From Galbibacter mesophilus (GTDB lineage Bacteria > Bacteroidota > Bacteroidia > Flavobacteriales > Flavobacteriaceae), in the NCBI RefSeq assembly GCF_023721415.1, contig NZ_JAMQVC010000002.1, positions 930,001 through 994,000 on the forward strand: a DNA stretch of 64,000 nucleotides, given 5' to 3'. Below the pieces are notes generated by a model. That model did not search any database and had not been told where the DNA came from. It worked only from the letters and a program-made list of their open reading frames with translations. Shown piece after piece: positions 8,363 to 17,006 of the stretch (the first letter of the stretch is position 1; the number at the start of each line of letters is the position of its first letter). Both the position numbers and the translations under genes were made by a program.

Positions 8363-8436
8363 TTGTTTTGATTACGCTTACCTTTTAAATTCCTCTTAAA
8401 ATAGCAGATAAAATGCAGACATTCCATAATTGTTCT

Positions 8437-8444
8437 TATTTTTG
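8437..8444 (+). promoter_or_regulatory. -7 element close to the smpB start
   Basis: TATTTTTG is a perfect TAnnTTTG box that ends only six bases before the smpB ATG at 8451. If used, the mRNA would be leaderless or nearly so. The -33 region has no TTG, so this is uncertain. Confidence 0.35.
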
Positions 8445-8450
8445 AGGCGT

Positions 8451-8912
8451 ATGCAGAATAACGTAAACATAAAGAATAAAAAAGCTCGTTTTGAGTACGA
8501 GATTTTAGATACCTACATTGCTGGAATTGTTCTATCGGGAACGGAAATAAAATCCATTCGCCAAAGTAGGGCTTCCATAGCTGAGAGCTTTTGCGAGTTT
8601 AACGAAGCTGGTGAACTTTTCGTCATCAACATGACGGTTGAAGAATACACGCATGCTACGCATTTTAACCATCAACCGAAGAGCGCCCGCAAATTGCTGC
8701 TGAACAAACGCGAACTTAAAAAATGGCATAAATCTGTTAAGGTATCTGGAAATACCATTGTACCGCTAAAACTTTTCATCAATGACCGTGGATTAGCAAA
8801 AATGCAAATTGCCCTTGGGAAAGGTAAAAAGCTTTACGATAAGCGGGAAACCATTAAAAATCGTGACAATAAGCGGAATCTAGACCGAGTGAAGAAGGCT
8901 TATAATGGTTAG
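8451..8912 (+). CDS. smpB: SsrA-binding protein SmpB
   Basis: Binds tmRNA and brings it to stalled ribosomes for trans-translation. The 153-residue protein has the OB-fold core KKARFEYEILDTYIAGIVLS, GTEIKSIRQS, the conserved YTHATHFNHQPKSARKLLLN, and a basic C-terminal tail KLYDKRETIKNRDNKRNLDR that enters the ribosomal A site. An in-frame TTG at 8430 would add seven residues upstream of the usual start and lies before the predicted promoter, so ATG 8451 is used. The tmRNA gene itself is not in the window. Confidence 0.96.
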   Translation: MQNNVNIKNKKARFEYEILDTYIAGIVLSGTEIKSIRQSRASIAESFCEFNEAGELFVINMTVEEYTHATHFNHQPKSARKLLLNKRELKKWHKSVKVSGNTIVPLKLFINDRGLAKMQIALGKGKKLYDKRETIKNRDNKRNLDRVKKAYNG

Positions 8913-8957
8913 CATTTGGAATTGAGAATTTATTAATCATCAATTCATAAGTATTCG

Positions 8958-9608
8958 CTAATTTCTGTCCTCCAATAAAGGAACAAACCTAAACTCACCG
9001 AATTCATATTTTTCAAATTCCTTTTGGGACTTTCTGGTAAAAAGTGTCATGGTTTGCACTTCGTCACCAACGGGAATTACCAACTTCCCTCCCACTTTTA
9101 ACTGCGCCATTAAGGGTTTTGGTACGAACGGAGCGCCGGCAGTAACGATTATTCCATCAAAAGGAGCTTCTTCCGGTAGTCCTTTATAACCATCTCCAAA
9201 AATGATACGTTTTGGTTTGTAACCCAATTTTGGCAAAAACAAATTGGTTTTTTTAAACAATTCTTTCTGCCTTTCTATGGTATAAACTTGAGCTCCTAAT
9301 TCCAATAACATCGCGGTTTGGTAGCCACTTCCCGTACCAATTTCCAAGATTTTATCACCCCGTTTTATAGTCAGTAATTCGGTTTGAAAAGCCACCGTGT
9401 AAGGTTGGGAGATAGTCTGACTTGCCCCAATGGGAAAAGCTTTATCCTGATACGCATGATCTTCAAAGCTGCTATCCATGAACAAATGTCTAGGTATTTT
9501 TTTTACAGCATTGATCACCTTTTGGTCTGAAATCCCTTTCTCAGCAACGATTTCAGCCAATTTATTTCGCATTCCTTGGTGTCTATAGGTATCTTTCAAG
9601 TGTAGCAT
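8958..9608 (-). CDS. pcm: Protein-L-isoaspartate O-methyltransferase
   Basis: Repairs damaged proteins by transferring a methyl group from S-adenosylmethionine to L-isoaspartyl residues. The 216-residue sequence carries the family's AFPIGASQTISQPYTVAFQT, SAM-binding motif I ILEIGTGSGYQTAML, a post-I acidic residue in YTIERQ and DGIIVTAGAPFVP. Length and motif order are standard. It is convergent with smpB; the 45 bp between them hold only a weak hairpin (GAATTGA 8919-8925 with TCAATTC 8940-8946). Confidence 0.95.
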   Translation of the reverse strand: MLHLKDTYRHQGMRNKLAEIVAEKGISDQKVINAVKKIPRHLFMDSSFEDHAYQDKAFPIGASQTISQPYTVAFQTELLTIKRGDKILEIGTGSGYQTAMLLELGAQVYTIERQKELFKKTNLFLPKLGYKPKRIIFGDGYKGLPEEAPFDGIIVTAGAPFVPKPLMAQLKVGGKLVIPVGDEVQTMTLFTRKSQKEFEKYEFGEFRFVPLLEDRN

Positions 9609-9681
9609 TCTTTTAGAGAATGTAAAATTACAAAGCTATTCTTAAACCTGTAACATTTCCTTGGAAGAGTTATTCACATCC

Positions 9682-9720
9682 AAAAAAAGAAACCCCAAAG
9701 GTTTTGGAAACCTTGGGGGT
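9682..9720 (-). terminator. Rho-independent terminator of lpdA
   Basis: On the minus strand a stem of about 12 bp made from ACCCCCAAGGTTT and AAACCTTTGGGGT (9692-9720, with one bulge) is followed by a T-run (9682-9688). It lies 27 bases after the lpdA stop and before pcm, so pcm should be transcribed separately. Confidence 0.85.
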
Positions 9721-9746
9721 CTAAGAATAATTTAAACTTTCTGTAA

Positions 9747-11147
9747 TTAAACGTGCAACGCGCGATCTTCCGTTGCTGCAAGTGCGGCTTCTTTCACCGC
9801 CTCGGCATACGTTGGGTGCGCGTGACTCATTCTAGAGATATCTTCGGCACTGGCTCTAAACTCCATTGCCGTAACCGCTTCAGCAATTAAATCCGCTGTA
9901 CGGGCACCAATCATATGAACACCCAATACTTCGTCGGTTTCAGCATCAGCAAGAATTTTTACAAATCCGTCTATATCCATACTCGCTCTGGCTCTACCAA
10001 GGGCACGCATAGGGAATTGTCCCGATTTATACTTTACACCCGCTTCTTTTAACTGCTCTTCCGTTTTACCAACGGCAGCTACTTCTGGCCAAGTGTAAAC
10101 CACCCCAGGAATTAAATTGTAATCGATATGCGGTTTTTGTCCGGCTAAACTTTCCGCAACCAAAACACCTTCCTCTTCTGCTTTGTGCGCTAACATAGCA
10201 CCTTTTACCACATCACCAATCGCGTAGATGTTAGAAACATTGGTTTGCAAATGGTCGTTTACCTCAATCTGACCTTTATCGTTTACTTTTACTCCAGCTT
10301 TATCAGCATTCAAACCATCAGTATAAGGGCGACGACCCACAGAGACTAAACAGTAGTCTCCTTCCAAAGAAACCTCTTTCCCCTTTTTATCGTCTGCCTT
10401 TATGGTAATTTTATCTCCTTTTCTGTTAACCCCTTTCACTTTATGGGAAGTATAGAACTTTATGCCTTTTTTCTTTAGCACTTTTTGTAGTTCCTTGGAT
10501 AGACTTCCATCCATGGTAGGTATAATTCTATCCATAAACTCAACTACAGATACTTCTGCACCCAGTCTTCGGTAAACCTGACCCAATTCCAATCCGATTA
10601 CCCCGCCACCAATAATCACAAGATGTTTGGGTATTTCTTTGAGTTTCAAAGCTTCCGTAGAAGTAATAATTCTTTCTTTATCTATATCAATAAAAGGAAG
10701 AGAAGAAGGTTTAGAACCCGTAGCGATAATGGTATGTTTCGCTTCAATTTCCTCTTTTTTATCGCCGTTTATTTCAATATGGGTAGCATCTTTAAAGCTC
10801 CCTACCCCATGATAAACATCAATTTTATTCTTATCCATTAAATAATCAATCCCTTTAGTGGTTTGGTCTACCACACCTTGTTTACGGGCGATCATTTTTT
10901 CAAGGTTCACCTTAACTTCCCCAGGAATTTCAATACCGTGCTCCTCAAAATGGCTAACAGCATCTTCGTAGTGGTGGGAAGAATCCAATAAAGCTTTAGA
11001 TGGAATACATCCTACATTTAAACAGGTTCCCCCAAGGGTATTATATTTTTCAATTATAGCAGTTTTCATACCCAGTTGTGCGCAGCGAATTGCTGCTACA
11101 TAGCCTCCAGGTCCTGAGCCGATAACGGCCACATCGTAAGAATTCAT
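9747..11147 (-). CDS. lpdA: Dihydrolipoyl dehydrogenase (E3)
   Basis: FAD enzyme that reoxidises dihydrolipoamide in the pyruvate, 2-oxoglutarate and branched-chain dehydrogenase complexes and the glycine cleavage system. It shows the FAD-binding GSGPGGYVAA at the N terminus, the redox disulfide Cys42-Cys47 in GGTCLNVGCIPSK, the NAD-binding GGGVIGLELG, the second FAD motif IYAIGDVVKGAMLAHKAEEE and the C-terminal His-Glu active-site pair in HAHPTYAEAVKEA. The length of 466 is standard. It is a single gene bounded by its own promoter and terminator; no E1 or E2 genes are nearby. Confidence 0.97.
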   Translation of the reverse strand: MNSYDVAVIGSGPGGYVAAIRCAQLGMKTAIIEKYNTLGGTCLNVGCIPSKALLDSSHHYEDAVSHFEEHGIEIPGEVKVNLEKMIARKQGVVDQTTKGIDYLMDKNKIDVYHGVGSFKDATHIEINGDKKEEIEAKHTIIATGSKPSSLPFIDIDKERIITSTEALKLKEIPKHLVIIGGGVIGLELGQVYRRLGAEVSVVEFMDRIIPTMDGSLSKELQKVLKKKGIKFYTSHKVKGVNRKGDKITIKADDKKGKEVSLEGDYCLVSVGRRPYTDGLNADKAGVKVNDKGQIEVNDHLQTNVSNIYAIGDVVKGAMLAHKAEEEGVLVAESLAGQKPHIDYNLIPGVVYTWPEVAAVGKTEEQLKEAGVKYKSGQFPMRALGRARASMDIDGFVKILADAETDEVLGVHMIGARTADLIAEAVTAMEFRASAEDISRMSHAHPTYAEAVKEAALAATEDRALHV

Positions 11148-11182
11148 AGTATATCTTTAGTATGTCTTAATTATTCAGTTAA

Positions 11183-11212
11183 CAAAAATACAAATGTTTT
11201 ATGGGAAGGCAA
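11183..11212 (-). promoter_or_regulatory. Promoter of lpdA
   Basis: Minus strand: TTG (11210-11212), exactly 19 bases, then TATTTTTG (11183-11190), a perfect Bacteroidetes-type promoter. The predicted leader before the ATG at 11147 is about 30 bases. Confidence 0.8.
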
Positions 11213-11254
11213 CTATCTATGTTTTTAAAAAATCCATTCTTTTTAAACCGAAAA

Positions 11255-11268
11255 GTTACCTCGGTAAC
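11255..11268 (-). terminator. Short hairpin after the Lrp/AsnC gene
   Basis: GTTACC (11255-11260) and GGTAAC (11263-11268) form a small stem, followed on the minus strand by TTTT. It lies four bases after the regulator stop. The stem is short, so it is only a weak candidate. Confidence 0.35.
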
Positions 11269-11271
11269 AAC

Positions 11272-11730
11272 CTACAAACTAAGTACAGTAGAACTCTTAA
11301 CTTCTTCAATCATGAAAATACTATGGGTGCTTCCAATATGCTTTAAAGAGGTAAGTTTGGTCGTCATAAAATCCCGATAAGCATTCATATCGGCCACGCT
11401 CACTTTCAAAATATAATCAGATTCTCCACTTACGTGATAACATTCCAAAACCTCTGGAAGCGTTACCACTTCCTTTTCAAAACTGGTAATGTGTTCTTTG
11501 GTGTGCTGAGTGAGGCGCACATGACAGAAAACTACAAACGCCTTGTCAATCTTTTTTTTGTCCAATAAAGCCGTATACCCCTTAATTACGCCCTCTTTTT
11601 CCAACTTCCTTATACGTTCGTAAACGGCGGTTTTAGACAAATCTAATTTCAATGAAAGTGCTTTTGTGGTCTGTTTGGCATCTTTCTGCAATAGCTCCAG
11701 TAATTTTTTATCGGTGGTGTCAAGTTTCAT
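11272..11730 (-). CDS. Lrp/AsnC family transcriptional regulator
   Basis: A 152-residue regulator. Residues 1-50 form the helix-turn-helix (TDKKLLELLQKDAKQTTKAL, LDLSKTAVYERIRKLEKEGV), then IKGYTALLD and a C-terminal RAM/ACT-like ligand domain with the typical PEVLECYHVSGESDYILKV. Lrp-type proteins sense amino acids, often leucine, methionine or lysine. It is divergent from the methionine gamma-lyase-like gene 472 bp away, so it is the natural candidate to control that gene. This pairing is inference from position. Confidence 0.93.
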   Translation of the reverse strand: MKLDTTDKKLLELLQKDAKQTTKALSLKLDLSKTAVYERIRKLEKEGVIKGYTALLDKKKIDKAFVVFCHVRLTQHTKEHITSFEKEVVTLPEVLECYHVSGESDYILKVSVADMNAYRDFMTTKLTSLKHIGSTHSIFMIEEVKSSTVLSL

Positions 11731-11767
11731 AAGTGAATAATTTTCTTTTTTCTGAATAAAACTATTT

Positions 11768-11775
11768 CAAAAATA
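11768..11775 (-). promoter_or_regulatory. -7 element of the Lrp/AsnC gene
   Basis: TATTTTTG on the minus strand, a perfect TAnnTTTG box 38-45 bases before the ATG at 11730. No TTG lies at the usual spacing, which would fit a promoter that needs an activator or is autoregulated. Confidence 0.5.
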
Positions 11776-11978
11776 AAACATTCATCCAATTAAAGACTAT
11801 TTATAAGAATAATAATCTAAATACTAATTGATTCATTGATTTTTAATCGGAACATCAATTCCTTTGATGCAAATATGGACATCCTCGAAAGGATAATCTT
11901 TCGGAGACTATTAATAGGCTATAATTTATAATTAGTTTGATAAATATTGAATTATTCGATTTTTAGAATATTCTTTCA

Positions 11979-12137
11979 TTTCTTTTGTTCGCCCAAAAGA
12001 AACGAAACAAAGAAAAAGGCGCCTTATCCAAGGAATTTTTTCGACCATAAAGTCGAAAAACCATAATCAAAATTCCGCGTCGCTACGTGCCTACGCTCCT
12101 GCTTTCGGAGCTTTTGATTACTATTCTGGGGATAAGG
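11979..12137. repeat. Nested hairpin element between the regulator and methionine gamma-lyase-like genes
   Basis: Four stems are visible. (1) TTTCTTTTG 11979-11987 with CAAAAGAAA 11994-12002. (2) An outer stem CCTTATCC 12022-12029 with GGATAAGG 12130-12137, which encloses (3) TTTTTCGAC 12037-12045 with GTCGAAAAA 12052-12060 and (4) AATCAAAA 12065-12072 with TTTTGATT 12112-12119. Stems 2-4 would fold as a three-way junction. Its GC-richer centre differs from the AT-rich gap. It ends 65 bases before the ATG of the lyase-like gene and could be part of its leader. I do not recognise it as a known riboswitch; it could equally be an interspersed repeat. Confidence 0.7.
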
Positions 12138-12202
12138 AACTTTCTTCAATATTTCATTTCAACGCAATTTTAAATAAGAGCCACTAAAAACAAACTAGCT
12201 TT

Positions 12203-13402
12203 ATGAAATTCAATCCAGCTGATAAGATTCAAGATTTACAATACTTTGGTGAATTTGGAGGTGTGAATCCTTCCATTTCAGATTCATCAACATACACTTT
12301 CCTTTCTGCTAAAACCATGTTCGATACGTTTGAAGGGAACACCGAAGGTTGCTACCTTTACAGCCGACATTCTTCACCTTCCAATTTATATCTTGGCGAA
12401 GCTTTGGCCGCTTTGGAAGGTACTGAAACAGCTAATGTTACCGCCAGTGGAATGGGCGCCATCACTGCAGTTGTAATGCAATTGTGCAACGCAGGCGATC
12501 ATATTGTTTCCAGCAGAACCATTTACGGAGGTACGTATGCTTTTATGAAGAATTTCCTTCCGAAGTTTAACATTACTACCTCATTTGTAGACACTACCAA
12601 TCTTGAAAAAGTAGAGGCTGCCATTACCGAAAACACAAAAATGATTTACTGCGAAACCATTAGCAATCCGCTTTTGGAAGTGGCAGACATCGAAGGTTTA
12701 TCTAAAATCGCCAAAAAGCATAATTTACCACTAGTGGTAGATAATACGTTTTCGCCGCTTACAGTAGCTCCAGCAAAACTTGGCGCCGACGTGGTGATTA
12801 ACAGCTTAACAAAATTTATTAACGGAAGTAGCGATGCCGTTGGTGGCGTGGTTTGCGGAACGACCGAATTCTGCTTGAGTTTAAAAGATGTAAATGATGG
12901 TGCTGGGATGCTGTTGGGAAGCACCATGGACAGCTTGCGTGCAGCTTCTATTTTAAAAAATCAACGCACTTTGCACATCCGAATTAAAAAACACAGTGAA
13001 AATGCGCTTTATCTTGCCAATGCTTTTGAAGTGGACGGACTAAAAGTCGTGTACCCGGGGCTTGCTTCACACCCTGCTCATGAGATTATGAAAACACAAA
13101 TGAACGAGGAATACGGTTTTGGAGGAATGCTAACGGTTGATGTTGGCTCCTTGGAAAAAGCCAACGAACTTATGGAAATGATGCAGGCGAAAAATCTTGG
13201 ATATTTAGCCGTGAGCCTTGGTTTCTACAAAACCTTGTTCAGCGCGCCTGGAAGCTCGACTTCTTCAGAAATACCTTTGGAAGAACAAGAGGCAATGGGA
13301 TTGAGTAACGGACTTATACGTTTTTCAATCGGACTCGACAATGATATTGAACGCACCTACCAAATGATGAAAGCTTGTATGGAGGAGCTTGGTATTCTTT
13401 AA
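12203..13402 (+). CDS. Methionine gamma-lyase-like PLP enzyme (Cys/Met metabolism family)
   Basis: PLP-dependent enzyme of 399 residues in the cystathionine gamma-synthase/methionine gamma-lyase family. PLP contacts are ASGMGAITA (82-84), TIYGGTY near 107-112, the pyridine-N Asp180 in VVDNTFSP and the Schiff-base Lys204 in SLTKFINGSSD. The phosphate-contact loop reads YSRHSSPSN where most family members have Y-S-R-x-x-N-P-T, so this belongs to a divergent branch. Methionine gamma-lyase or O-acetylhomoserine/homocysteine chemistry is likely, but the exact substrate cannot be fixed. It is divergent from an Lrp/AsnC regulator and stands alone with its own terminator. Confidence 0.85.
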   Translation: MKFNPADKIQDLQYFGEFGGVNPSISDSSTYTFLSAKTMFDTFEGNTEGCYLYSRHSSPSNLYLGEALAALEGTETANVTASGMGAITAVVMQLCNAGDHIVSSRTIYGGTYAFMKNFLPKFNITTSFVDTTNLEKVEAAITENTKMIYCETISNPLLEVADIEGLSKIAKKHNLPLVVDNTFSPLTVAPAKLGADVVINSLTKFINGSSDAVGGVVCGTTEFCLSLKDVNDGAGMLLGSTMDSLRAASILKNQRTLHIRIKKHSENALYLANAFEVDGLKVVYPGLASHPAHEIMKTQMNEEYGFGGMLTVDVGSLEKANELMEMMQAKNLGYLAVSLGFYKTLFSAPGSSTSSEIPLEEQEAMGLSNGLIRFSIGLDNDIERTYQMMKACMEELGIL

Positions 13403-13436
13403 AAACAATAGAAAACTATCATTGCTTTAAAATTTC

Positions 13437-13475
13437 ACCGCGACCTCTATAATTTTAGGAGTCGCGGTTTATTTT
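13437..13475 (+). terminator. Terminator of the methionine gamma-lyase-like gene
   Basis: ACCGCGAC (13437-13444) pairs with GTCGCGGT (13461-13468), with further CTC/GAG pairing inside, followed by TTTATTTTTT. It lies 34 bases after the stop codon. Confidence 0.85.
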
Positions 13476-13699
13476 TTATTGAAATGAAGGTTATTGAGTT
13501 GTTGAAGCATTGAGTCGTTAAGTCAAAAAGTTGCTGTTCGTTGCCATTTTTAATATTTCACTATTTACTTTTTAACTTTTTAAATAAATCTTGGCTACTG
13601 ATTATTTTCCACTGTTTACTTGTATTAAATCTCTTGTTTCAGGATTTCCACTCGGGTTTTTCGTTTAACGCCAGAAGTCTAATCTTGGAATTTATTGTA
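13476..13699. other. Gap with degenerate heptamer-like repeats
   Basis: Bases 13491-13545 repeat words such as GTTGAAGCATTGAGTCGTTA and GTTGCTGTTCGTTGCC, like those at 6604, 29570 and 34450. The rest is AT-rich. I saw no gene and no clear terminator for the polysaccharide operon that ends at 13700. Confidence 0.5.
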
Positions 13700-14860
13700 C
13701 TATTTCCCTTTACTCTTTAATTTTCCTTGCTTTTCGCTTCGTTTCACCTTCCCTTTATAGCCTTCCAGTTTTTTTTTGAGTTTTATCTTACGCTTTAAAT
13801 TACTAACGCTGTAATCCAAACGATAAAAAAGATATGCTAAACCTACACAGGTAGCTACTAATACAATAATCATCCACAAATTATTAGACGTGCTCCCAAG
13901 GACAATTAGCAATACCACAAAAACAAAATTAAAACTAGCTATGATAAAACTCGCCTGCTGATGGGATAAACTAAGGTAATCAACCAAGATATGGTGCGTA
14001 TGGTTCCTATCCGGCGAAAAAGGACCTCGCTTATTTACTACTCTTAAAGTAAATACACGAGCAGTGTCGAATAATGGAACAATTAAAATCCCAATGGCTA
14101 CCAAGGGAGCGTTTTCGAGCAAAAAAGGAAGTTCCTTGTAAGAAGTAGGCTTTAAGGCTAGGAACTTTAGCGTGAACATGGCTAACATAAAACCAACAAT
14201 TAGCGAGCCTGTATCACCCATAAAAATTTTCTTGGTGGAGGATAAATTATATCCCAAGAATGCCATTAAACAAGCATTTAAAGCTATGCACAGAAGTGCA
14301 TAAAAATACTCATTAGACATATAAAAGATGGTTGTATATAAAATCAATATAACAATCCCAACCATTGCCGCCAACCCATCTATACCATCAATTAGATTGT
14401 AAGCATTTATAATGGTTATCATCAGAAAGCCTCCAATTAACAAGTATAGAAAATAAGGAATCTCATTAACATTTAGAAAACCATGAAGTGAATGGATTAC
14501 AAAGCTGTCACTGGCCAACACGAAAGAAACCGCAATAATTTGCGCTACTAACTTCGTTAAAGGAGACAATACCACTAAATCATCCTTTAGACCAACAATA
14601 AATAAAATGGTTAAACCTGGGATTAAGTAAATAGCTTCATTATGCAAATCTCTATCCTTTAAAAAGAAAATTGCAAATATCAAGCAATAAAAAAACGAAA
14701 CCCCCCCCAAAGTAGGCGTTACTTTTTTATGTGAGCTTCGACTGTTCGGATTATCCATTAACTTTTTATGCTGAACAACACCCATGATTTTAGGAATCGT
14801 TAAGTAAGTTAAAAGAAAACATCCAAAAAATAGTAATATAGAAGTTTCTAAGAAAAACAA
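13700..14860 (-). CDS. WecA/MraY-type polyprenyl-phosphate sugar-1-phosphate transferase
   Basis: Integral membrane enzyme that loads the first sugar phosphate (commonly GlcNAc-1-P) onto undecaprenyl phosphate, starting repeat-unit synthesis. Motifs of the family are present: the Asp pair in GLKDDLVV, NAYNLIDGIDGLA, FMGDTGSLIVG and the cytoplasmic histidine motif in RNHTHHILVDYL, with about ten membrane segments and a basic C-terminal tail. The N-terminal membrane segment requires the TTG start at 14860, since the next ATG would cut it off. It is the last gene of the rfb-started operon, 42 bp after a GT2 gene. Confidence 0.92.
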   Translation of the reverse strand: MFFLETSILLFFGCFLLTYLTIPKIMGVVQHKKLMDNPNSRSSHKKVTPTLGGVSFFYCLIFAIFFLKDRDLHNEAIYLIPGLTILFIVGLKDDLVVLSPLTKLVAQIIAVSFVLASDSFVIHSLHGFLNVNEIPYFLYLLIGGFLMITIINAYNLIDGIDGLAAMVGIVILILYTTIFYMSNEYFYALLCIALNACLMAFLGYNLSSTKKIFMGDTGSLIVGFMLAMFTLKFLALKPTSYKELPFLLENAPLVAIGILIVPLFDTARVFTLRVVNKRGPFSPDRNHTHHILVDYLSLSHQQASFIIASFNFVFVVLLIVLGSTSNNLWMIIVLVATCVGLAYLFYRLDYSVSNLKRKIKLKKKLEGYKGKVKRSEKQGKLKSKGK

Positions 14861-14902
14861 TTGGTAAAATTTAAAATTAAGCGACTAACATTTAAAATTT
14901 TA

Positions 14903-15724
14903 TTATTTAAAAGTTTGTGAATTTAGGGTTTTTTTATTTATTTTTCTCCTTTCACTATCAAAAAACCACCCCCATTTATTGAAATATTTGATTGCAGATT
15001 TAATATGGATTTTTAGTAATTTGAAATTTTTAAAAGACCCCTTTTCATGATGATGAAAAATTTGCACATCGGGATAGTACACAGTTCTAGATATCGAATT
15101 AATTCTTCTGGAAATATCAACATCTTCAAAATACATAAAAAACCTCTCATCGAAGCCATGAATTTCGTTCAAAATATTCTTCCTACAAAACATAAAACAT
15201 CCAGATAAATATGGCACATTCATAATTCTATTATAACCAGATTTTTGAAGTTCAAAAACTTCATTGTTCTTGTTCAACATTCTTGTATTAACAAAAAAAA
15301 ATCTCAGAAACAAATCAACAGGTCTGGGTAATAGTTTGCATAAATATTGTAAAGAACCATCCGGATATAAAACTTTTGGCATTACCAAACCTATATCTTT
15401 ATTAGATTGCATGAAATTTATTAGATTATCAAGAACATTCGTGTCGAAAAACACATCTGGGTTTAATATAACATGATAATTAGAATTTAGCTGAGAAGCC
15501 TTTGAAATAGCGATGTTGTGACCTGCGCCAAAACCTATATTCTCCCCATTATGAATATAAATAATTCTATCATCTGATGATGAAAACAAATTTCTGAAAT
15601 AATCAGTTGGAGAATTGTCAATTAAAAACAATTTATGATGCTCCCTGTCTCCTAAAAAACTTTCAATGGACTTTCGTAGTTTTAGTAAATTATTATTATA
15701 AACGACTATGGACCCTGTTAACAT
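14903..15724 (-). CDS. Glycosyltransferase family 2 (rhamnosyltransferase-type)
   Basis: Cytoplasmic GT-A-fold transferase of 273 residues that adds a sugar to the lipid-linked repeat unit. Visible features are the start GSIVVYNNN, the donor region NIGFGAGHNIAISKA, the metal-binding LNPDVFFD, and the acceptor/base segment SGCFMFCRKN followed by GFDERFFMYFEDVDISRRI. The closest named group is WbbL-type dTDP-rhamnosyltransferases, which fits the rfbBACD genes of the same operon; donor specificity is inference. It overlaps the upstream polymerase/ligase gene by 29 bp. Confidence 0.88.
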   Translation of the reverse strand: MLTGSIVVYNNNLLKLRKSIESFLGDREHHKLFLIDNSPTDYFRNLFSSSDDRIIYIHNGENIGFGAGHNIAISKASQLNSNYHVILNPDVFFDTNVLDNLINFMQSNKDIGLVMPKVLYPDGSLQYLCKLLPRPVDLFLRFFFVNTRMLNKNNEVFELQKSGYNRIMNVPYLSGCFMFCRKNILNEIHGFDERFFMYFEDVDISRRINSISRTVYYPDVQIFHHHEKGSFKNFKLLKIHIKSAIKYFNKWGWFFDSERRKINKKTLNSQTFK

Positions 15725-17006
15725 TCCCGTATTGAATTAAGAATTGAATAAATAAAGCATTAAAAAAAGAATAAAAAACAACACCATGATTTCTGCTCAA
15801 GAGATTTTCAAAACATAAACCTAAAAAAGTAATACCAAGAAAACATACAAAAATATAGCAATCGTTTCTAATTCCTAAATTAAAAGAATAAAAAAACATA
15901 ATTACAAGACATAAAAAAGCCATTAATCCGGCTACTAACAAACTATTTAAAAAATAATTATGTGAGTTATAACTCGTAATAATATATGCGTTGGTATCAA
16001 ATTGCTTGTAACATTCATCAAGTTCATTTTGAACATCTCCTATACCATATCCGAATAATATGTTTTTACTTACTAAGAAAACAGCACATTTATAAATCCC
16101 AATTCTGATATTAACAGAGTTATGCGACTTTCCAATCGGAGCTTCGAATTTCGTGCTTTCAAATTCATTAATAAATCTTGATGATAAAAAAGTAATATTC
16201 TTAATCATTAAAAAAGTTATAATTATCAACATTGTCGATAACAACCATTTATACTTGTAATTGAATATAAAAAAAAGAGAATAGCCTATTACAAAAACTA
16301 AAGCTAAAAAAGCAATCCTAGATGAAAGAATGATAATAGTCCAAATAAAAAGGAAAATGATAAATACTATGAAGAGCACTATAAAAACTCTGTAAAGAGA
16401 ATAAATCTTTATTGTAATCAATCTATTTATAAGAATACAAATTGCAAAACAATACCAAATTGATACGTAAGTTGGGTGTAATGGTTGATATTCAAAATTC
16501 ATAATTGCCTCTCTAAACGGCAGTCTATAAAATTGAACTTCAATCAAATTAGAATATAATCCCAAAATATAAAAATTAAAGTGCAAATTAACCACCTGAA
16601 CAAAACAAGCTGCCACAAAAACGCTTAATATAATTTTCATATCTTTTTTAGAAACATCATCTAAAAGAAATAAAAATAAAAACGGAAAGATTATGATTGG
16701 GATTAAATGTTGAATGGATTTTAATCCATAAGAAATATTATCAGAGTATAGAAGACTAACGAAAAAAGGATAAAATATAAGAGTGCCATATAAAAAAACC
16801 TTCTTTCTTTTATAAAATTTAAACTTAAGTTCTCTAAAACCATATTTTTTTTTCAGAGAAGTATTAAGGAATCCGAAAAAGAGAATAAGGGCAATAGTAT
16901 AGGAGTTATAATTCAACTTGTAAATCGGAAACAATGCTACTAACGCAAGAAAGAAAGTTTGTAATTTAACATCGTAATCCTTAACTCTTTTTAAAAGACT
17001 AACCAT
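15696..17006 (-). CDS. O-antigen ligase/polymerase family membrane protein
   Basis: A protein of about 436 residues with roughly 10-12 transmembrane segments and a large periplasmic loop. The Wzy_C/WaaL region shows GYGIGDVQNELDECYKQFD and SYNSHNYFLNSLLVAGLMAF, where the H-N-x-F-L pattern is typical of O-antigen ligases and related polymerases. A second protein of the same superfamily lies at 19566, so this one may be the ligase and that one the polymerase, or the reverse. The open frame extends to a TTG at 17012, but ATG 17006 is preferred; it overlaps the upstream glycosyltransferase gene by 8 bp. Very AT-rich. Confidence 0.82.
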   Translation of the reverse strand: MVSLLKRVKDYDVKLQTFFLALVALFPIYKLNYNSYTIALILFFGFLNTSLKKKYGFRELKFKFYKRKKVFLYGTLIFYPFFVSLLYSDNISYGLKSIQHLIPIIIFPFLFLFLLDDVSKKDMKIILSVFVAACFVQVVNLHFNFYILGLYSNLIEVQFYRLPFREAIMNFEYQPLHPTYVSIWYCFAICILINRLITIKIYSLYRVFIVLFIVFIIFLFIWTIIILSSRIAFLALVFVIGYSLFFIFNYKYKWLLSTMLIIITFLMIKNITFLSSRFINEFESTKFEAPIGKSHNSVNIRIGIYKCAVFLVSKNILFGYGIGDVQNELDECYKQFDTNAYIITSYNSHNYFLNSLLVAGLMAFLCLVIMFFYSFNLGIRNDCYIFVCFLGITFLGLCFENLLSRNHGVVFYSFFNALFIQFLIQYGNVNRVHSRL

